This document shows positions 1-12,116 of a DNA stretch of 64,000 nucleotides, one piece after another (within the stretch, counting starts at the first letter, position 1; every line of letters starts with the position of its first letter). Source of the DNA: Perognathus longimembris pacificus (taxonomy: Eukaryota; Chordata; Mammalia; Rodentia; Heteromyidae); the NCBI RefSeq assembly GCF_023159225.1, contig NC_063171.1, positions 11,298,826-11,362,825 on the forward strand, read 5' to 3'. The notes beneath the pieces were generated by a model. It saw nothing but the letters and a program-made list of their open reading frames with translations. It was not told the origin of the DNA and did not search any database. Position numbers and translations under genes: made by a program.

Positions 1-2335
1 AATATTTCTGTTTACATGATTGAATATATTAAGAGAATCCTTTAGATCAGTTTTTCTCTTGAATACTGCAAAAGCCAAAAGAGAAAATGCTTCTGACTAT
101 TATAATTCTGCTTAGGAGTTCAGACCTTTAATGTTACAATGATTATCATATATATGTCTACAAAATAATACTGTGTTGCTTTCTGTGTCCCCAATCACTT
201 TTAAAAGGCTTCATTTGTTCGAATCCTGACTTTACCTGTCACCTGGGCTTTTCTGTTTCTGCCTTTTAAGGACCTTTTCTGGCCAGTCTCAGCACTGCTG
301 GGTCTAACCCAAATTCAACTTGATGGGTAAACAATGTATTTCTATATGAAAAAGATGACAATGAACTTTAGCAGGCAGCATTGCAATCAAACTGAGGCCA
401 AGAAACTAGCACTTTGGGAAAACTATTGAGTTGCACTCCATTTACAGATGACCTTTTCCTTACATCCTGGCAGAGAGGAGTCAGCTTAGGTCTCTGGAGA
501 GGATAAAGTCCTCAGGATGTATTCATTGCCTTATTTAACCCTAAAGGAATCTTGGGTGGTAAGTAACCTAGGGCTCGAAAGGGCAAGTTGTTTTGCCTGA
601 GGTAACAGAGGTAGTAAGAGTACAGGAGCAGAAAAGGAAGGATGAATCATAGTCTCATTGCTGCTGTGATGCTTGCCCTTGGTGAGCAACACCAATGGGC
701 CCATGGCATTTGAGTAGTCAACTCCACTAAAGAATGAGTCCTGTACTAAGGTTGCACCCCAGGGATCCTGTGGCCTGTGAGGATAGGAAGGTGGGAACTG
801 CCATGACCCAATGTACCTGCGTGTGGAATGGTAGCCATTACTCCTGGGGGCTGGGACAATTCCCATTTGTCCCTTGAGTATTTTTGTGCCTGAGGACATC
901 TAATAATGAATAAACCATGACAGGTTTTGAGGAACCCTGTAGATTTATGAAATTTTATAAATTCTAGGAGTACTTTTTGCATTGAACTGATCACATATTA
1001 TGTGGTCTGTTATCTAACCTGAAGTGTTCTCATCCCTTACTGAAAACTCATACCGTGTCAGGTGGAGAAGGACCGGGATGGACATGATGGGAATATCCCC
1101 AAATCAGCCATGGAGAGGGTGCTGTTAACCCTCTGTTAACCACTACTATTCTTCTAGCTCTGTGTCTATAGGTTTAGGTGAGCAGGTGAAGGCACATCTC
1201 AATCCTGTTAATGGGAGACTTTTGTGTTAAAATACACCTTAAATCAGATACAAAACCACTCATGGGAAAATAGAGGAGCCACATCTTGAAAGTCTGAATT
1301 TTAGTCTTTATTGGTATGCTAGTGGTCTGCAGGTGGGCCAATTACAAAAGCCTGCAGACCCAAGCCTCAGCAAAGCATTATACATAAACATAGCACAAAT
1401 TGTAGAGCTCTCCTGGGGCCAAACAACATAATATCTACATATTCCCTAAATCAGTACCCTCCTGGCTCTGCCCATTGAGCCAGGCATCTGCAATTCAAAA
1501 GATGACTTGTCTCACCTGTAGGCCTTGGAGCTGGGTGAACAGCCAGCTCTCACCTGGCTAGGCTCCAAGGATGTTTGTGAAAAAACAGCCCCTAGCACCT
1601 GCCCAGGCAAGGGATGGCTGTGACTTACTTTCTGCATTATAAGACCTAACTGCCACAGAGAATTTCTAAGTAGTGGCCATGCTTCCCAGGACTTGGTAAT
1701 CACGTTTAATGACCACTAGTTGGTCCTGCCACACAGTATTCATATGATATAGGTAGGAACAAACCCGTGAACAAACCAAACTTTCAACTTCTCTGTCGTC
1801 CCACCATGGCAACTATTCTGATGTGTTCCTTGTTTCCTGTCTGCTAAGCTCATTTCTACCATGCTTTAGTGGAACTCTGGCAGAATGGTCATTGGCCTCA
1901 CTGAAGACATCCAACAGGGGATCAGAGTGTTATTAAAGGGATAGCTCTTCTTGAATTTAGCTCACAGTTTTTAATATAAAAACTAGTCAAAACAGGATCA
2001 GAGTGGGAGAGAATCGCATCTCCTTACAAACATAACTTCCCTACCAATGTTTGAGGAGCACGGAATTGCTTTTTATAGGAGACTTGTGGATAAACAATAT
2101 AAAATGAGATAATCTATTCTTCTATCTAAGTTTCTAACAAGAATCTGTGCCCAAGAAGTGCTTCCCATATTGACTTAGTATTTACAGTACACTACTCCTT
2201 TGATCCCTGTGATTTCCTGGTAATCCCCCAAGACAACCAAAGGTCTGACAGCTTGCCAAATCCTGTTATTATTAAGACATACAATTTTGCAAGCTAAATG
2301 CAATGAATACATATGCCAACATCAATAATCAATAG
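1..2335. other. Non-coding stretch, no gene seen
   Basis: No convincing exon, RNA gene or clear repeat is visible. Short open frames here lack codon structure or recognisable domains. At about 1260-1720 there is a more GC-rich segment that carries, on the minus strand, an AATAAA signal near 1310 and a TATA-like TTATAA near 1640. This is weakly reminiscent of an old LTR, but I could not find its ends. Confidence 0.5.
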
Positions 2336-2350
2336 TCATTGAATGATGTT

Positions 2351-2466
2351 GTTTTTTTGTTTTTTTAACTGTATTTTTTTGTGTTTTCTTTTTTGGTACT
2401 GGGGATCGAACCCAGGACATTGCACTGGCTAGGCAAGCGCTTTGCCACTGAGCTACATCCCAGCCC
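2351..2466 (-). mobile_element. ID-type SINE (single monomer) with long T/A tail
   Basis: Read on the minus strand this is a tRNA-Ala-derived ID monomer: it starts GGGCTGGGATGTAGCTCAGT (A box) and contains the B box GGTTCGATCCC, followed by an impure A-rich tail that appears as T-rich sequence at 2351-2395. A 15-bp target-site duplication, TCATTGAATGATGTT, lies on both sides (2336-2350 and 2467-2481), so both ends of the insertion are defined. No Geo half is present. Confidence 0.9.
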
Positions 2467-2854
2467 TCATTGAATGATGTTAATGCATGTGGGAGGTCCA
2501 CATGCATGATGGATTTCTCGGTATTCTGTCAATTTATCCTTGAGAGCTTTTCAAAGGAGTTAGAGCACTAAGGCACATGAAAGAAGATAGCATAAATAGC
2601 ATGTAGTACTAATGTATGAAGGGCTGAAACTCCTGCCAGCAGAAGTTTATGTTGCAGGTATTGCCTATGACGACCTTGAAGATCATTCCATGTGGAGTAG
2701 GTACCTCTTCAAAAAAAACTCTACAAAAGAAGAAATCTTTTCAGAGAGAGACAACTTAAATAAGCAGAGTCTATATTGCCTATTACATTTGAGAAATTCT
2801 CCACAATACTGTACCCAGAATCTTCACCCACTTTCTCCTTTAAGAAATATGCTC

Positions 2855-2999
2855 TTCCTGGACATAGTGATATATATCTTTAATCCCAGCAGTTTGGAGG
2901 CCAAGGCAAAAGGACAATGAGTTTGAATTCAGTCTGGACTACATAAATTCTAAACTAGCCTTGTGTACATAGTAAGACATTGTCTAAAACACAAAAAGC
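2855..2999 (+). mobile_element. B1 SINE (7SL-derived), diverged
   Basis: The segment has the B1 order: a degenerate start, then TTTAATCCCAGCAGTTTGGA with the AGGCCAAGGCA stretch, the 'GAGTTTGAATTCAGTCTGGACTAC' type centre and a closing 'GTAAGACATTGTCTAAAACA' tail. B1 derives from 7SL RNA and is rodent-specific. Several mismatches show that it is old. Confidence 0.8.
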
Positions 3000-3139
3000 A
3001 AAGGAAGGCCATCCCTTTTCACTTTTCACAGGGCTTGTGTTATTCTGGAAGCCATTTCTTCCATAGGGACCCAGAAATTTTTTATTCATTTTAGACAGCT
3101 GTCTCAAATGTTTTTGTTTATATATAGTTTTGGTATGCA

Positions 3140-3260
3140 TTTTTTCTGTCTTTTTTCTTTCTCCTTCCTTCCTTCCTTTCTTTTTCTTTTTGCCTCCCTT
3201 TCTTTGTATCTGTCTCTCTGTCTCTCCTTCTATGTCTGTCTCTCTCTTTCTTATGTTTTT
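3140..3260 (+). repeat. Pyrimidine-rich tract (CTTT/CCTT/TCTG)
   Basis: About 120 bp of almost pure C/T with short CTTC, TTTC and TCTG runs. Long open frames in it are low-complexity artefacts. Confidence 0.8.
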
Positions 3261-3299
3261 TCCAAATAATAGCAATCCAAGGCCTGGCCCCTTCAAATG

Positions 3300-4035
3300 T
3301 ACAGGACATATGGGTAACTAAGTTTTCTTCATTATCAGCTGGTAATTAGTGAACCATTCAGAAACACAGATACTCTTAACACCCTAACATCTAGGCTAAA
3401 GATAAACTTCAGTTCTCAGATCTTATATGATCCAGATAATTGCCCAGGAAATACATCAATTGTCTTCAACAACAACCAAAACTATTCATTGAGGTTAGTT
3501 TCTCAATAAGCAGAACCTGTTCCAGGAACTCCGTTATGTGTGATCCACTGAGAGGAGAATTTCAGAGACTACCAGGAGTAAGGCAGGGAGAGTTGGAGCC
3601 AGGCAAGAATGCAGCCTCAGGTGAAAGGTATCCCTGGTCTGATCAAGGTTGGGAGGAGAGTGAGGTGATGAGTCTGAGCTCCAAGATAAAAAATTGCAGA
3701 GTGAACTGTAGAGTGGCACCTCCTGGAGGTAAGAAATAGGGTTGCTTGTGTGCCAAAGTGAGCATGTGTCTTGGACAATGGTGGGGGAGAGAAGAGACTA
3801 AGTTCCTGGCCTGGACCCCTATATGCAGAAGCCTTGGGGAAGAGGGGTCAGGAGGAATGCTGGCAAGTGAAATGCCAGCAGCAGAAGAGTGAGTGTATTA
3901 GCTTGAACATGTACATTTGGGTAGGTTTGGCAAACACATCCCAATATCTACTGCAGAACAGTGGAAGATAAGGACTTAGGTTATTATGCATCTTTGAATC
4001 TGTCTCCTTTAGATTAGATTGGGCACCAACACACA
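3300..4035. other. Non-coding stretch, no gene seen
   Basis: Unique-looking sequence with no recognisable repeat, exon or RNA. A 99-codon open frame at 3440-3739 has no domain and no exon-like borders that I can defend. Confidence 0.45.
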
Positions 4036-4038
4036 CAA

Positions 4039-4039
<1 letters not shown>

Positions 4040-4074
<35 letters not shown>
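4040..4074 (+). repeat. (AC)n microsatellite
   Basis: About 17 uninterrupted AC units. Confidence 0.95.
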
Positions 4075-4076
<2 letters not shown>

Positions 4077-4515
4077 CACAAAGCATCATGTTGGCAGATA
4101 TTCAAAAGTAGAGGCCAAAACTTTAACAATTTCTTTTCCTTTTCCTGTGCTCAATAGATAGCTCTTCTAGGAAGGGCTGAACATTCTTACTATTTTTTGT
4201 AAACTGAATTAAAGGATTTATGACCATTAGTATGAACAGATTTAGGGATCAGAAACTGTGTCAGAGCAGAGACTTCCTCTTTTTCCTGTTATAACAAGAA
4301 TTAACATTGGTTTTAAACCATTGGTATCTTATGATTTATGGGATTGTGAAAATTGATAAATATTGAATCAGTTTATGCTATCTAATCAGCTTATTTCCTC
4401 ATTAATTGGAAAAACAAACCAGAGAAAAATATATTTTAGAATCCCAGATTGTCATTGAAATGGGAACCTGAAGCCTTTAAATCTAGAGTACCAAGAACTG
4501 GAATGATTTCCACCA

Positions 4516-4532
4516 CCCCCCCCCCCCCCCCC
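4516..4532 (+). repeat. Poly(C) run
   Basis: Seventeen consecutive C residues (plus-strand G-run on the complement). Long C runs are uncommon in mammals and could also be assembly-sensitive. Confidence 0.9.
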
Positions 4533-4620
4533 AATAAGGACAAGATTAGGTAGGTGAGGCAAAGTAGGGGTGTAAGAAGAGAGACAAAGGTAGGAATAGA
4601 TTGTTAAGAATGGTAAAACA

Positions 4621-4712
4621 GGGCTGGGAATATGGCCTAGTGGCAAGAGTGCTTGCCTCATATACATGAAGCCCTGGGTTTGATTCCCCAGCACCACATA
4701 TCTATCTATCTA

Positions 4713-4771
<59 letters not shown>

Positions 4772-4877
4772 TGAAAACGGCCAGAAGTGGCGCTGGGGCT
4801 CAAGTGGCAGAGTGCTAGCCTTGAGCAAAAAGAAGCCAGGGACAGCACTCAGGCCCTGAGTCCAAGGCCCAGGACTG

Positions 4878-4910
<33 letters not shown>
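4621..4910 (+). mobile_element. IDL-Geo SINE interrupted by an internal (TATC)n expansion
   Basis: The left ID-like monomer (4621-4698) runs from the GGGCTGGGAATATGGCC A-box region to the GATTCCCCAGCACC B-box region. The right Geo monomer (about 4776-4880) has GCTCAAGTGGCAGAGTGCTA. It ends in a poly(A) tail to 4910. The flanking direct repeat TGGTAAAACA (4611-4620 and 4911-4920) is a target-site duplication. The short linker between the monomers has expanded into a tetranucleotide repeat, so the element is longer than the usual 200 bp or so. Confidence 0.93.
4699..4771 (+). repeat. (TATC)n microsatellite inside a SINE linker
   Basis: About 18 TATC/ATCT units lie exactly between the two SINE halves. 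The usual linker at this point begins CACATATAC, so a slippage seed was already present. Confidence 0.95.
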
Positions 4911-4913
<3 letters not shown>

Positions 4914-5279
4914 TAAAACAAGAACATCAATACTCTATGAAGAAAATAGTCAAAATCCTTTGCTCAAAATCGACTTCACATTTTTATATAACTCATTATT
5001 TCCCAATGTTATGCACTCTAACATACAAAATAAAAACTGTAGGGTGCAAGTAACGTTGTAACCTATTTTTAATTACTAATGGAAATGTCCATTGGTTATA
5101 AACTTTTAAACGTAAAATACATCTTTAAATGGATAATCTTCCATTTTTTCTATATGTCATAATGCATTTAATTAATAGATGGAACATTTAATTTATTTCC
5201 AGGAAACTAACTTTTTCAGTTTTTTAACAATTATCATCAGTTAGAGAAAACAATTCCTCTTGATTATAGTCATATTCTC

Positions 5280-6450
5280 TTTCATTCTCTCTCTTCAGTT
5301 CTTCCTTCTCAAACCAGACTCATCAAGGTTCGTTATTCCTTTCACACATGCTCTTAAAGCATTTTGCCCCTATCTACCTTATTCTCTTCTTTCAGTTACT
5401 GTCCCCTTTTATTAGTATCCATACTTCAATCATGATATCTTCCAACTTCTTAATAATCATTCTTTCAAGTGTATGTTAATGGTTTAAGGGGGCTCCTCTA
5501 TAATAACTTACCTTGCATATGCCATAATTTAGTCAGGTTGACAGTATATGTCTTTAAGAATATATTTATCATGAATACATAGCATTCACATATTAGAAAA
5601 GATGACTTTTATTTTTCTGAGCATGGTTTACTTTGATTAACATAATGGTTAGTAGAGCCATCCAATTCCCCGAAAATGAAATCTCACTCTTCTTTGTGAG
5701 TGAATAGTTCATTGTGTATATATACTATTTTTTAATCTGTTTACCAGTTGTAGGACATCTGGGCTATTTCCATAGCTTGGCTGTTGTGCATAGTGTTACA
5801 ATAAATGTAGTGCTCATTCTTGCAGGTCTGTCTGTTTTATCCTGGTTTACATCCCTTCAAATAAGTGCCCAACAGTGATATTCATGGGTCATGTAGTAGT
5901 TTATTCCTAGATTTTTGAGTAATGATCATACTGATCATTCACTTCACCAACAGTGTGTTAGGGATGCTTTGTCCCACATCTTTGCCAGCACTTGATATTT
6001 GTGTTCTTGACTATGGCCATTCTGACTGGAATTACATGCTGATTTGCATTTCCTTATGATCAGTTATGTTGAGCATTTCAGCATGTATTTATTGCCCATT
6101 TGCTATACTTCTTTTGAGACTATTCAGTTTATTCATTCATATATTAATTGGGTTATTGGCTCTTTGAGTGCTTATATTTTTAAGTTCTTTGTATTTCATA
6201 GTTATTAGACTCATGTCCAATGTATTGCTGGCAAAAAGTTTACTCCCATTGGATAGGCTGTCTTTTGGCTTGTTGCCTGTATCCTTTGCTGTGCAGACGC
6301 TTTTAAGCTTGATGCTATGCAAAGTGTCAAATCTTGAGTCTATTTTCTGAGTTACTGGAGTTCTGTTTACTATGTTAATTCATGTAACAATAAGTTCTAG
6401 TGTTTTCTCTATGCTTTCTTGTAGTGGTTTCAAGATTTTATGATTTCATT
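5280..6450 (-). mobile_element. Old L1 3' end (ORF2 C-terminus plus 3'UTR)
   Basis: Read on the minus strand, 5700-6440 matches the L1 ORF2 C-terminal region in order: the segment ahead of the cysteine motif, the WxxPTCPxV-like area, then 3'UTR-like sequence towards 5280. Many stops and frameshifts are present and divergence is high, so this is an old, 5'-truncated copy. The exact 3' limit is unclear. Confidence 0.75.
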
Positions 6451-7101
6451 TTATTTTTATATTACTTTTGATTATTTGCATCACAAACCAAAGTATCTTG
6501 AATAATAATGTGGATTAAGATTGTTTATTTACCAATTATTGCCTTTGTTACTAAAGGAAAAAACTCTAAAAACTTATATTTTTAAATTTCAAAATTTGAA
6601 AAATGGTTGTGTTCTTGATGTGACTCAGATGAGTTATATATAAAAGTACAATTTGATTTTAAAATTATCCAAGAAATATGTACTTCCTTGAGCATAATTT
6701 TCCATTGTAAGTCTTCTGAGGTTAAGGAAATTTTTATATTCCTTATTTTCACAGCAAAATTATAATAATGCCACAAGAAAGGGATTGTATGGAACAGTTA
6801 GTAACTCTAAGAAAATGACTTAATTAGAGAAAAGCCAACAAATGGCATTTAATCACCAGCTCTTTTCATAACACATTCACTTCTAAGAACATTTAAGAAA
6901 TACTGAATTTGAAGGTCACTACAAGCCACACTATTGTTCTCTCTGCTGATGAGCTTCGAGCTCTGATGTCCCAGCCACTGAGTGACCTTCAAAGTTCCTT
7001 GCATCCCAAGAGCAGAGCTTCCATTTCTAATAATCTGAAATTAACAGCATTTCACAGCACTTCACAGGAAGGTAGGCTCAAGGCCATCTACAGTCCTTCA
7101 G

Positions 7102-7102
<1 letters not shown>
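6451..7102. other. Non-coding stretch, no gene seen
   Basis: AT-rich unique sequence. I see no repeat, exon or RNA gene. Confidence 0.45.

Positions 7103-7140
<38 letters not shown>
7103..7140 (+). repeat. (CA)n microsatellite
   Basis: About 19 uninterrupted CA units. Confidence 0.95.
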
Positions 7141-7145
<5 letters not shown>

Positions 7146-7331
7146 TGATCTAAAAGAGGACACCAAACTCTTATCAAAACATTTATTTCAAACTTAGGTA
7201 GCAACTAGCTATCTCAGACTTCACATTTTGTGTGTCTGTTTCTGGCATAAAGTGAAAGATTAAGTTGGCACCACAGGAGATTTATTGACTTTCAATACTT
7301 CAATGTATTTCATTGAAACTATCCTTTGCTT

Positions 7332-7655
<324 letters not shown>

Positions 7656-7659
7656 CAGT

Positions 7660-7855
7660 AGTACTGATGTTGACCTCAAATCCTTGCAATTGATAGGCAG
7701 GTACTCTACCACTTGAGCCATGATACATCTCCCTTGTTTTTCAAACAGAATATTATGCCTTTGGTGTGGAGATGGCCTCAATGTGTGATCCTCCTCTAAA
7801 CAGCTTCTTGTGTAACTGAGATCATAAATGCCCATCACCAATGCCTGGCTTACTT
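7660..7855 (-). mobile_element. 7SL-type composite SINE, diverged
   Basis: On the minus strand there is a 7SL-like start near 7850 (GCCAGGCATTGGTGATGGGC) and, towards 7700, the tRNA-like motif GGCTCAAGTGGTAGAGTACC. It is followed downstream by the pyrimidine/purine tract at 7332-7655, which abuts its 3' end. It belongs to the composite 7SL plus tRNA-like group seen repeatedly in this window. Confidence 0.7.
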
Positions 7856-8200
7856 ATTGAGATGGATTTCTCTAACTTTTTGCTTGTGTTGGCCTAGAAT
7901 AGAAATTCTTCTGGGGGCTGGGGATATGGCCTAGTGGCAAGAGCACTTGCCTCCTATACATGAATCCCTGGGTTCAATTCCCCAGCACCATATATATAGA
8001 AAATGGCCACAAGTGGTGCTGTGGCTCAAGTGGCAGAGTGCTAGCCTTGAGCAAAAAGGAGCCAGGGACAGTGCTCAGGCCCGAAGTCCAAGGCCCGGGA
8101 CTGGCAAAAAAAAAAAAAAAAAAAAAAAAGCAAGCAAGGAAGAAATTCTTCTGATATCTACCTAGATATCTAGTATTACAGGCATGAACTGCCTTGCCCA
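7856..8200 (-). mobile_element. 7SL-type SINE split by an IDL-Geo insertion
   Basis: The head lies at 8154-8200 (minus strand: GGGCAAGGCAGTTCATGCCT, then TAATACTAG) and the remainder at 7856-7913. The two parts join correctly once the IDL-Geo copy and one of its target-site duplications are removed. This dates the 7SL copy as older than the IDL-Geo copy. Confidence 0.65.
7914..8140 (+). mobile_element. IDL-Geo SINE, full length with TSD
   Basis: A complete two-monomer element: ID-like left half with GGCCTAGTGGCAAGAG (A box) and GGTTCAATTCC (B box), Geo right half with TGGCTCAAGTGGCAGAGTGC, and a 24-bp A run followed by an impure A/G tail. The 13-bp target-site duplication AGAAATTCTTCTG is present at 7901-7913 and 8141-8153. 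Confidence 0.95.
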
Positions 8201-8204
8201 GCAA

Positions 8205-8315
8205 TCATTTCATCTTCTGGAAAAAGGAAACTTCATTCCAGAGAAGTTAAGTGACTTGTGTGGGGTGGAATCAGGAAGAAGGACCAGAGACCATGCACTT
8301 GTCATTTAACATCCA
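8205..8315 (-). mobile_element. MIR SINE relic
   Basis: The run GAGAAGTTAAGTGACTTG, followed by an accession-of-care gap and a GGAATCAGGAAG-type stretch, matches the central, best-conserved part of MIR in reverse orientation. MIR is an ancient tRNA-derived SINE of all mammals. Ends cannot be fixed. Confidence 0.55.
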
Positions 8316-9389
8316 GATCTGGTATTAATTAACTATCTCTATAGCTATTTTCATCTGAAATTAATAATATATGGTTAGTCCAATGAGGATTTATATTATA
8401 AATATTATGACTAAAATTGAGTTGTATAAGTTTGTCATTTTCATTAGTTCAGTCAAAATTGCAAATGAGATCTCCAGATTTCAATGCATTTTATACATGA
8501 GGTTGTTTTGGTCTTTATCATTTGAGAATAAATTTAAACCATCATCTGTCTTACTTGAGTCTACATCTGCCTGCTGTCAGACCCAGTCCTGTGGCTAGAA
8601 GCTTTGCCCAAAATAGTAACACAGAAAAATGGAAACAAACAAATGGTAACATGGGAGTAAGCAATTGATGGTAGAGAAGCCTGTGCTATTTATTAGATTC
8701 AAATCTTAAAATAGGATCAGGGGTAATTTGGACCCAGGCTTATTTTGAAATAAAATATTTTACTTTATTTCAAACAGCAGCTGTCTTTTAAATTAAAGCT
8801 AATTCAACTTTGCAAAAATTACTTTGTTGATATCAGTACATCAACAGATTCCTGTACCACAGATCTGTGTACAACATAATGAATGTTTGTTAGTATGATT
8901 TTTAGCTCTTTCTTGGGAGCTCAGAGTTTGCTGTACAGGTCTCCCTGCTGATAGTGGTAAACTAAGAAGCCATGCAGGAGGCTGGGAGAAATCTCTGACC
9001 CCTATTATTTTTTTTGAGGAAGATGTTATTGGGTAGATTAAGTGTTTTTAGTAGCTAGAAGCAAGTACAACACAGTGGGGACTTGAGTATGCAGCTAGCT
9101 TAGAACTAAAATTTTGTTGTTTGTGCAGAAATTCCTTCAGAATTGGATCCAGAGTTTGAGGGTGGATCTTTCAGTGCTTCAGTTTTTCATTAAGAAATTA
9201 AGAAAATGAATGTTCCTAATAAAATACTTAGGTACCTCTAAGGAGAGAGAAAGAATTTATACATTTGCCCAATAGATGGAACAGAGTATGAATTTTTCTA
9301 TAACTCACTCCAGGTCACTGGTGGGTTAGTAAACCCATTCCTCTAGCTACCAGAAAATGCATAAAGACATCAGTTTCTTATAAGTTAAG
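8316..9389. other. Non-coding stretch, no gene seen
   Basis: AT-rich unique sequence up to the L1 insertion. I see no exon or repeat that I can defend. Confidence 0.45.
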
Positions 9390-9397
9390 ATGCTAAA

Positions 9398-12116
9398 GCC
9401 CATTTGTTGAGGGGACAGTTGGTTCTTTGAAGATTTGTTTTAGAGGAATTTAATTTTTTGAGTTCTACTTATATTTTAGATATGAGGCCTTGTTCCATTG
9501 TATGGCCGGTAAAGATCTTCTCCAAATCTGTGGGTTTTCTGTTTATCTTGTAAGCTACATCCTTTGCCGTGCAAAAGCTCTGCAGTTTGATGCAGTCTCA
9601 TTTGTCCAAAATTTCTTTGATTTGTTGCATTTCTGGGCCTTTATTAAGGAAGTTTGGTCCTGTGCCAAGGAGCCCAGGTGTTTCTCCTATGTCTTCTTGT
9701 AGCGTTTCAAGGTATCTGATTTTACCTGGAGGTCTTTGATCCATTTGGAATTGATTTTGGTGCAGGGTGATATATAAGGTTTTAGTTTTAGGTTGTTACA
9801 GTTATTGCTCCAGTTTTGTCAGCACCACTTGTTGAAGAAGCTGTCTTTCTTCCATCCTACTTTTTAGCTCCTTTATCAAATATTAAGTGGCCATAGTTCC
9901 ATGGATTCATTTCTGGGTGTTCAGTTCTGTTCCATTGTTCCTCAGGCCTGTTCTTATGCCAATACCAAGCTGTTTTTATTACTATAGCTTTGTAATACAG
10001 CTTGAAGTTCCTCCAGCACTGTTCTTACTACTTAGGACTGTTTTTGATATTCAGGGTGTTTTATTGTTCCATATGAATTTTTGGGTTGCTTCCCCTATTT
10101 CATTAAAGAATGGAGGTGGGATAATGATGGGTGTTGAATTGAATTTGTAGATAGCCTTTGGCAATATTGCCATTTTGACAATCCTCCCAATCCAAGAGCA
10201 TGGGAGATTTTTCCATTTCCTAAGTTCTACCTCAATTTCCTTTTTCAGGTTTTCATCATAGAGATCTTTCACTTCTTTGGTTAAGGTTATTCCTACATAA
10301 TTTTTGTTTATTGAGGCTACTGCAAAAGAAGTTGCTTTTCTGATTTCAGCCTCAGTCTTCAGGTTGTTGGCGTATATAAAAGCCATTGGTTTTTGAAGAT
10401 TTATTTTATATCCTGCTACTTTACCAAACTTTTGGATCAGCTCAAGTAACCTGGGAGTAGAGTCTATGAGGTTCTTTAGGTTTAGGATCATGTTGTCTGC
10501 AAAGAGAGAGAGAGTTTGACCTCATTTTTTCCTTTTTGGATCCACTTTATGGCTACCTCTTGCCTTATTGCTCTTGCTAGGAATTCTAGTACTATGTTGA
10601 AGAGGAGAGGAGAGAGCAGACAACCCTGTCTTACTCCTGATTTTAGAGTAAATGGCTTTAACTTTTCATCATTAAGTATAATGCTTAATGTGGGTTTGTC
10701 ATAGACAGACTTTATTATATTCAGGAATGTTCTCTGGAATCCTAGTTTCTCCAAAGCTTTTATCATAAATTAGTGCTGTATATTAGCAAACACTTTTCCT
10801 GCATCTAGTGAAATAATCATATGATTCTTGACCTTGCTCCCGTTGACATGGTTCGGTATGTTGACTGATTGCATACATTGAACCAGTTTTGCATCCCTGG
10901 AATTAATCCAGTTTGATCATAGTGTATGATTTTTTTTTGATAACTCACTGAAGTCGATTGGCCAGAATTTTGTTTTGCTGAGAATTTTTGCATCAATGTT
11001 CATCAAGGAAATAGGTCTATAGTTTTCTTTCTTTGATGAGTCCTTGCCTGGTTTGGGGATAAGGGTTTTTCTGACATCATAAAATGTGTTTGGTAACAAA
11101 ATTTCACTTTCAAATTCATTGAAGAGTTTGAGAAATATTGGTGTGAGTTCTGTTTTGAAGGCCTTGTAGAATTCTGCTGTGAATCCATCTGGACCTTGGC
11201 TTCTTTGGGGTGGGAGATCTCTTATTGCAGTTTCTATTTCATTGCTGGTTATGGGTCTGTTTAGCAGGTTAATCTTCTTGGTTAAGTGTGAGCATATCAA
11301 TTTTTGCTAGGAATTTGTCCATTTCTTCCAGATTCTCAATTTATTAGCATATAGGTTTGCAAAGTATTCCATTATTATAATCTGAATCTTGGTTGTTTCT
11401 GTGGTGATGTTTCCAGTTTCATCTCTGATCTTGCTTATGTGGGTATGCTGTCTTCCTTTTTTGGTCATATTTGCTTGGAGTCTGTCTATTTTGTTAACTT
11501 TTTTGAACAACCAACCCTTCAGTTTGTTGATTCTTTCCATGTTTTTTTTCTTCTCTAAGTCATTTAATTCTGATTTAATTTTAATTGTTTGCTTTGTCTA
11601 TTGGCTTGGGGTTTGGCTTCTTGTTCTCTTTTAAGGAGCTTAAGGTGCTTCTTTAAGTTGTTGAATTGATATTTCTCCAGTTTGTTGATGTAGGCACTTA
11701 GAGCTATAAATTTTCCTCTGGGTACTGCCTTTTCTGTGTCCCAAAGGAGCTGATACTTTGTGTGCTCATCTTGGCTTAAGGCCATAAACATTTGAATTTC
11801 TCTTCTAATATCTTCGATGGCCCATTGGTGGCTCAGCAATGTGTTATTCAGGCTCCATGAGTTATAGAATTTTCTGTAGTGGCTTTTTGAGTTGAGCTCT
11901 AATTTTATTTCATTGTGGTCTGAGAGAATGCAGGCAATGATTTCAATATTTCTCAACTTGTACAGATTTGCTTTGTACCCTAAAATGTGATCTATTTTGG
12001 AGAATGTTCCATGTGCTGCTGAGAAGAATGTATATTCTGATGAATCTGGATGAAATATTCTGTAGATGTCAGTTAGGTCTAGTTGGTCTATACAGTTGTT
12101 TATTTCTGAGATTTCT
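9398..12116 (-). pseudogene. L1 ORF2 fragment (inverted part): late endonuclease to post-RT region
   Basis: On the minus strand the order is: end of the endonuclease domain (IDQLDLTDIYRIFHP near 12090, FSKIDHILGYK, then IACILSDHNEIKLEL near 11920), the linker, reverse-transcriptase blocks ([17 protein letters not shown] near 11180; [19 protein letters not shown] near 11040; [19 protein letters not shown] near 10620) and the thumb region down to 9398. The RT catalytic box reads LFADNM near 10500, so the second aspartate of FADD is replaced by asparagine. An adjacent CT-run has shifted the frame. Multiple stops and frameshifts make it non-functional. Confidence 0.9.

Noticed and set aside
4653..5053. 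Frames such as the one giving SIYLYLSIYLSIYL
   Set aside because: They run through an IDL-Geo SINE and its TATC and A runs. The same peptide text recurs at every IDL-Geo copy.
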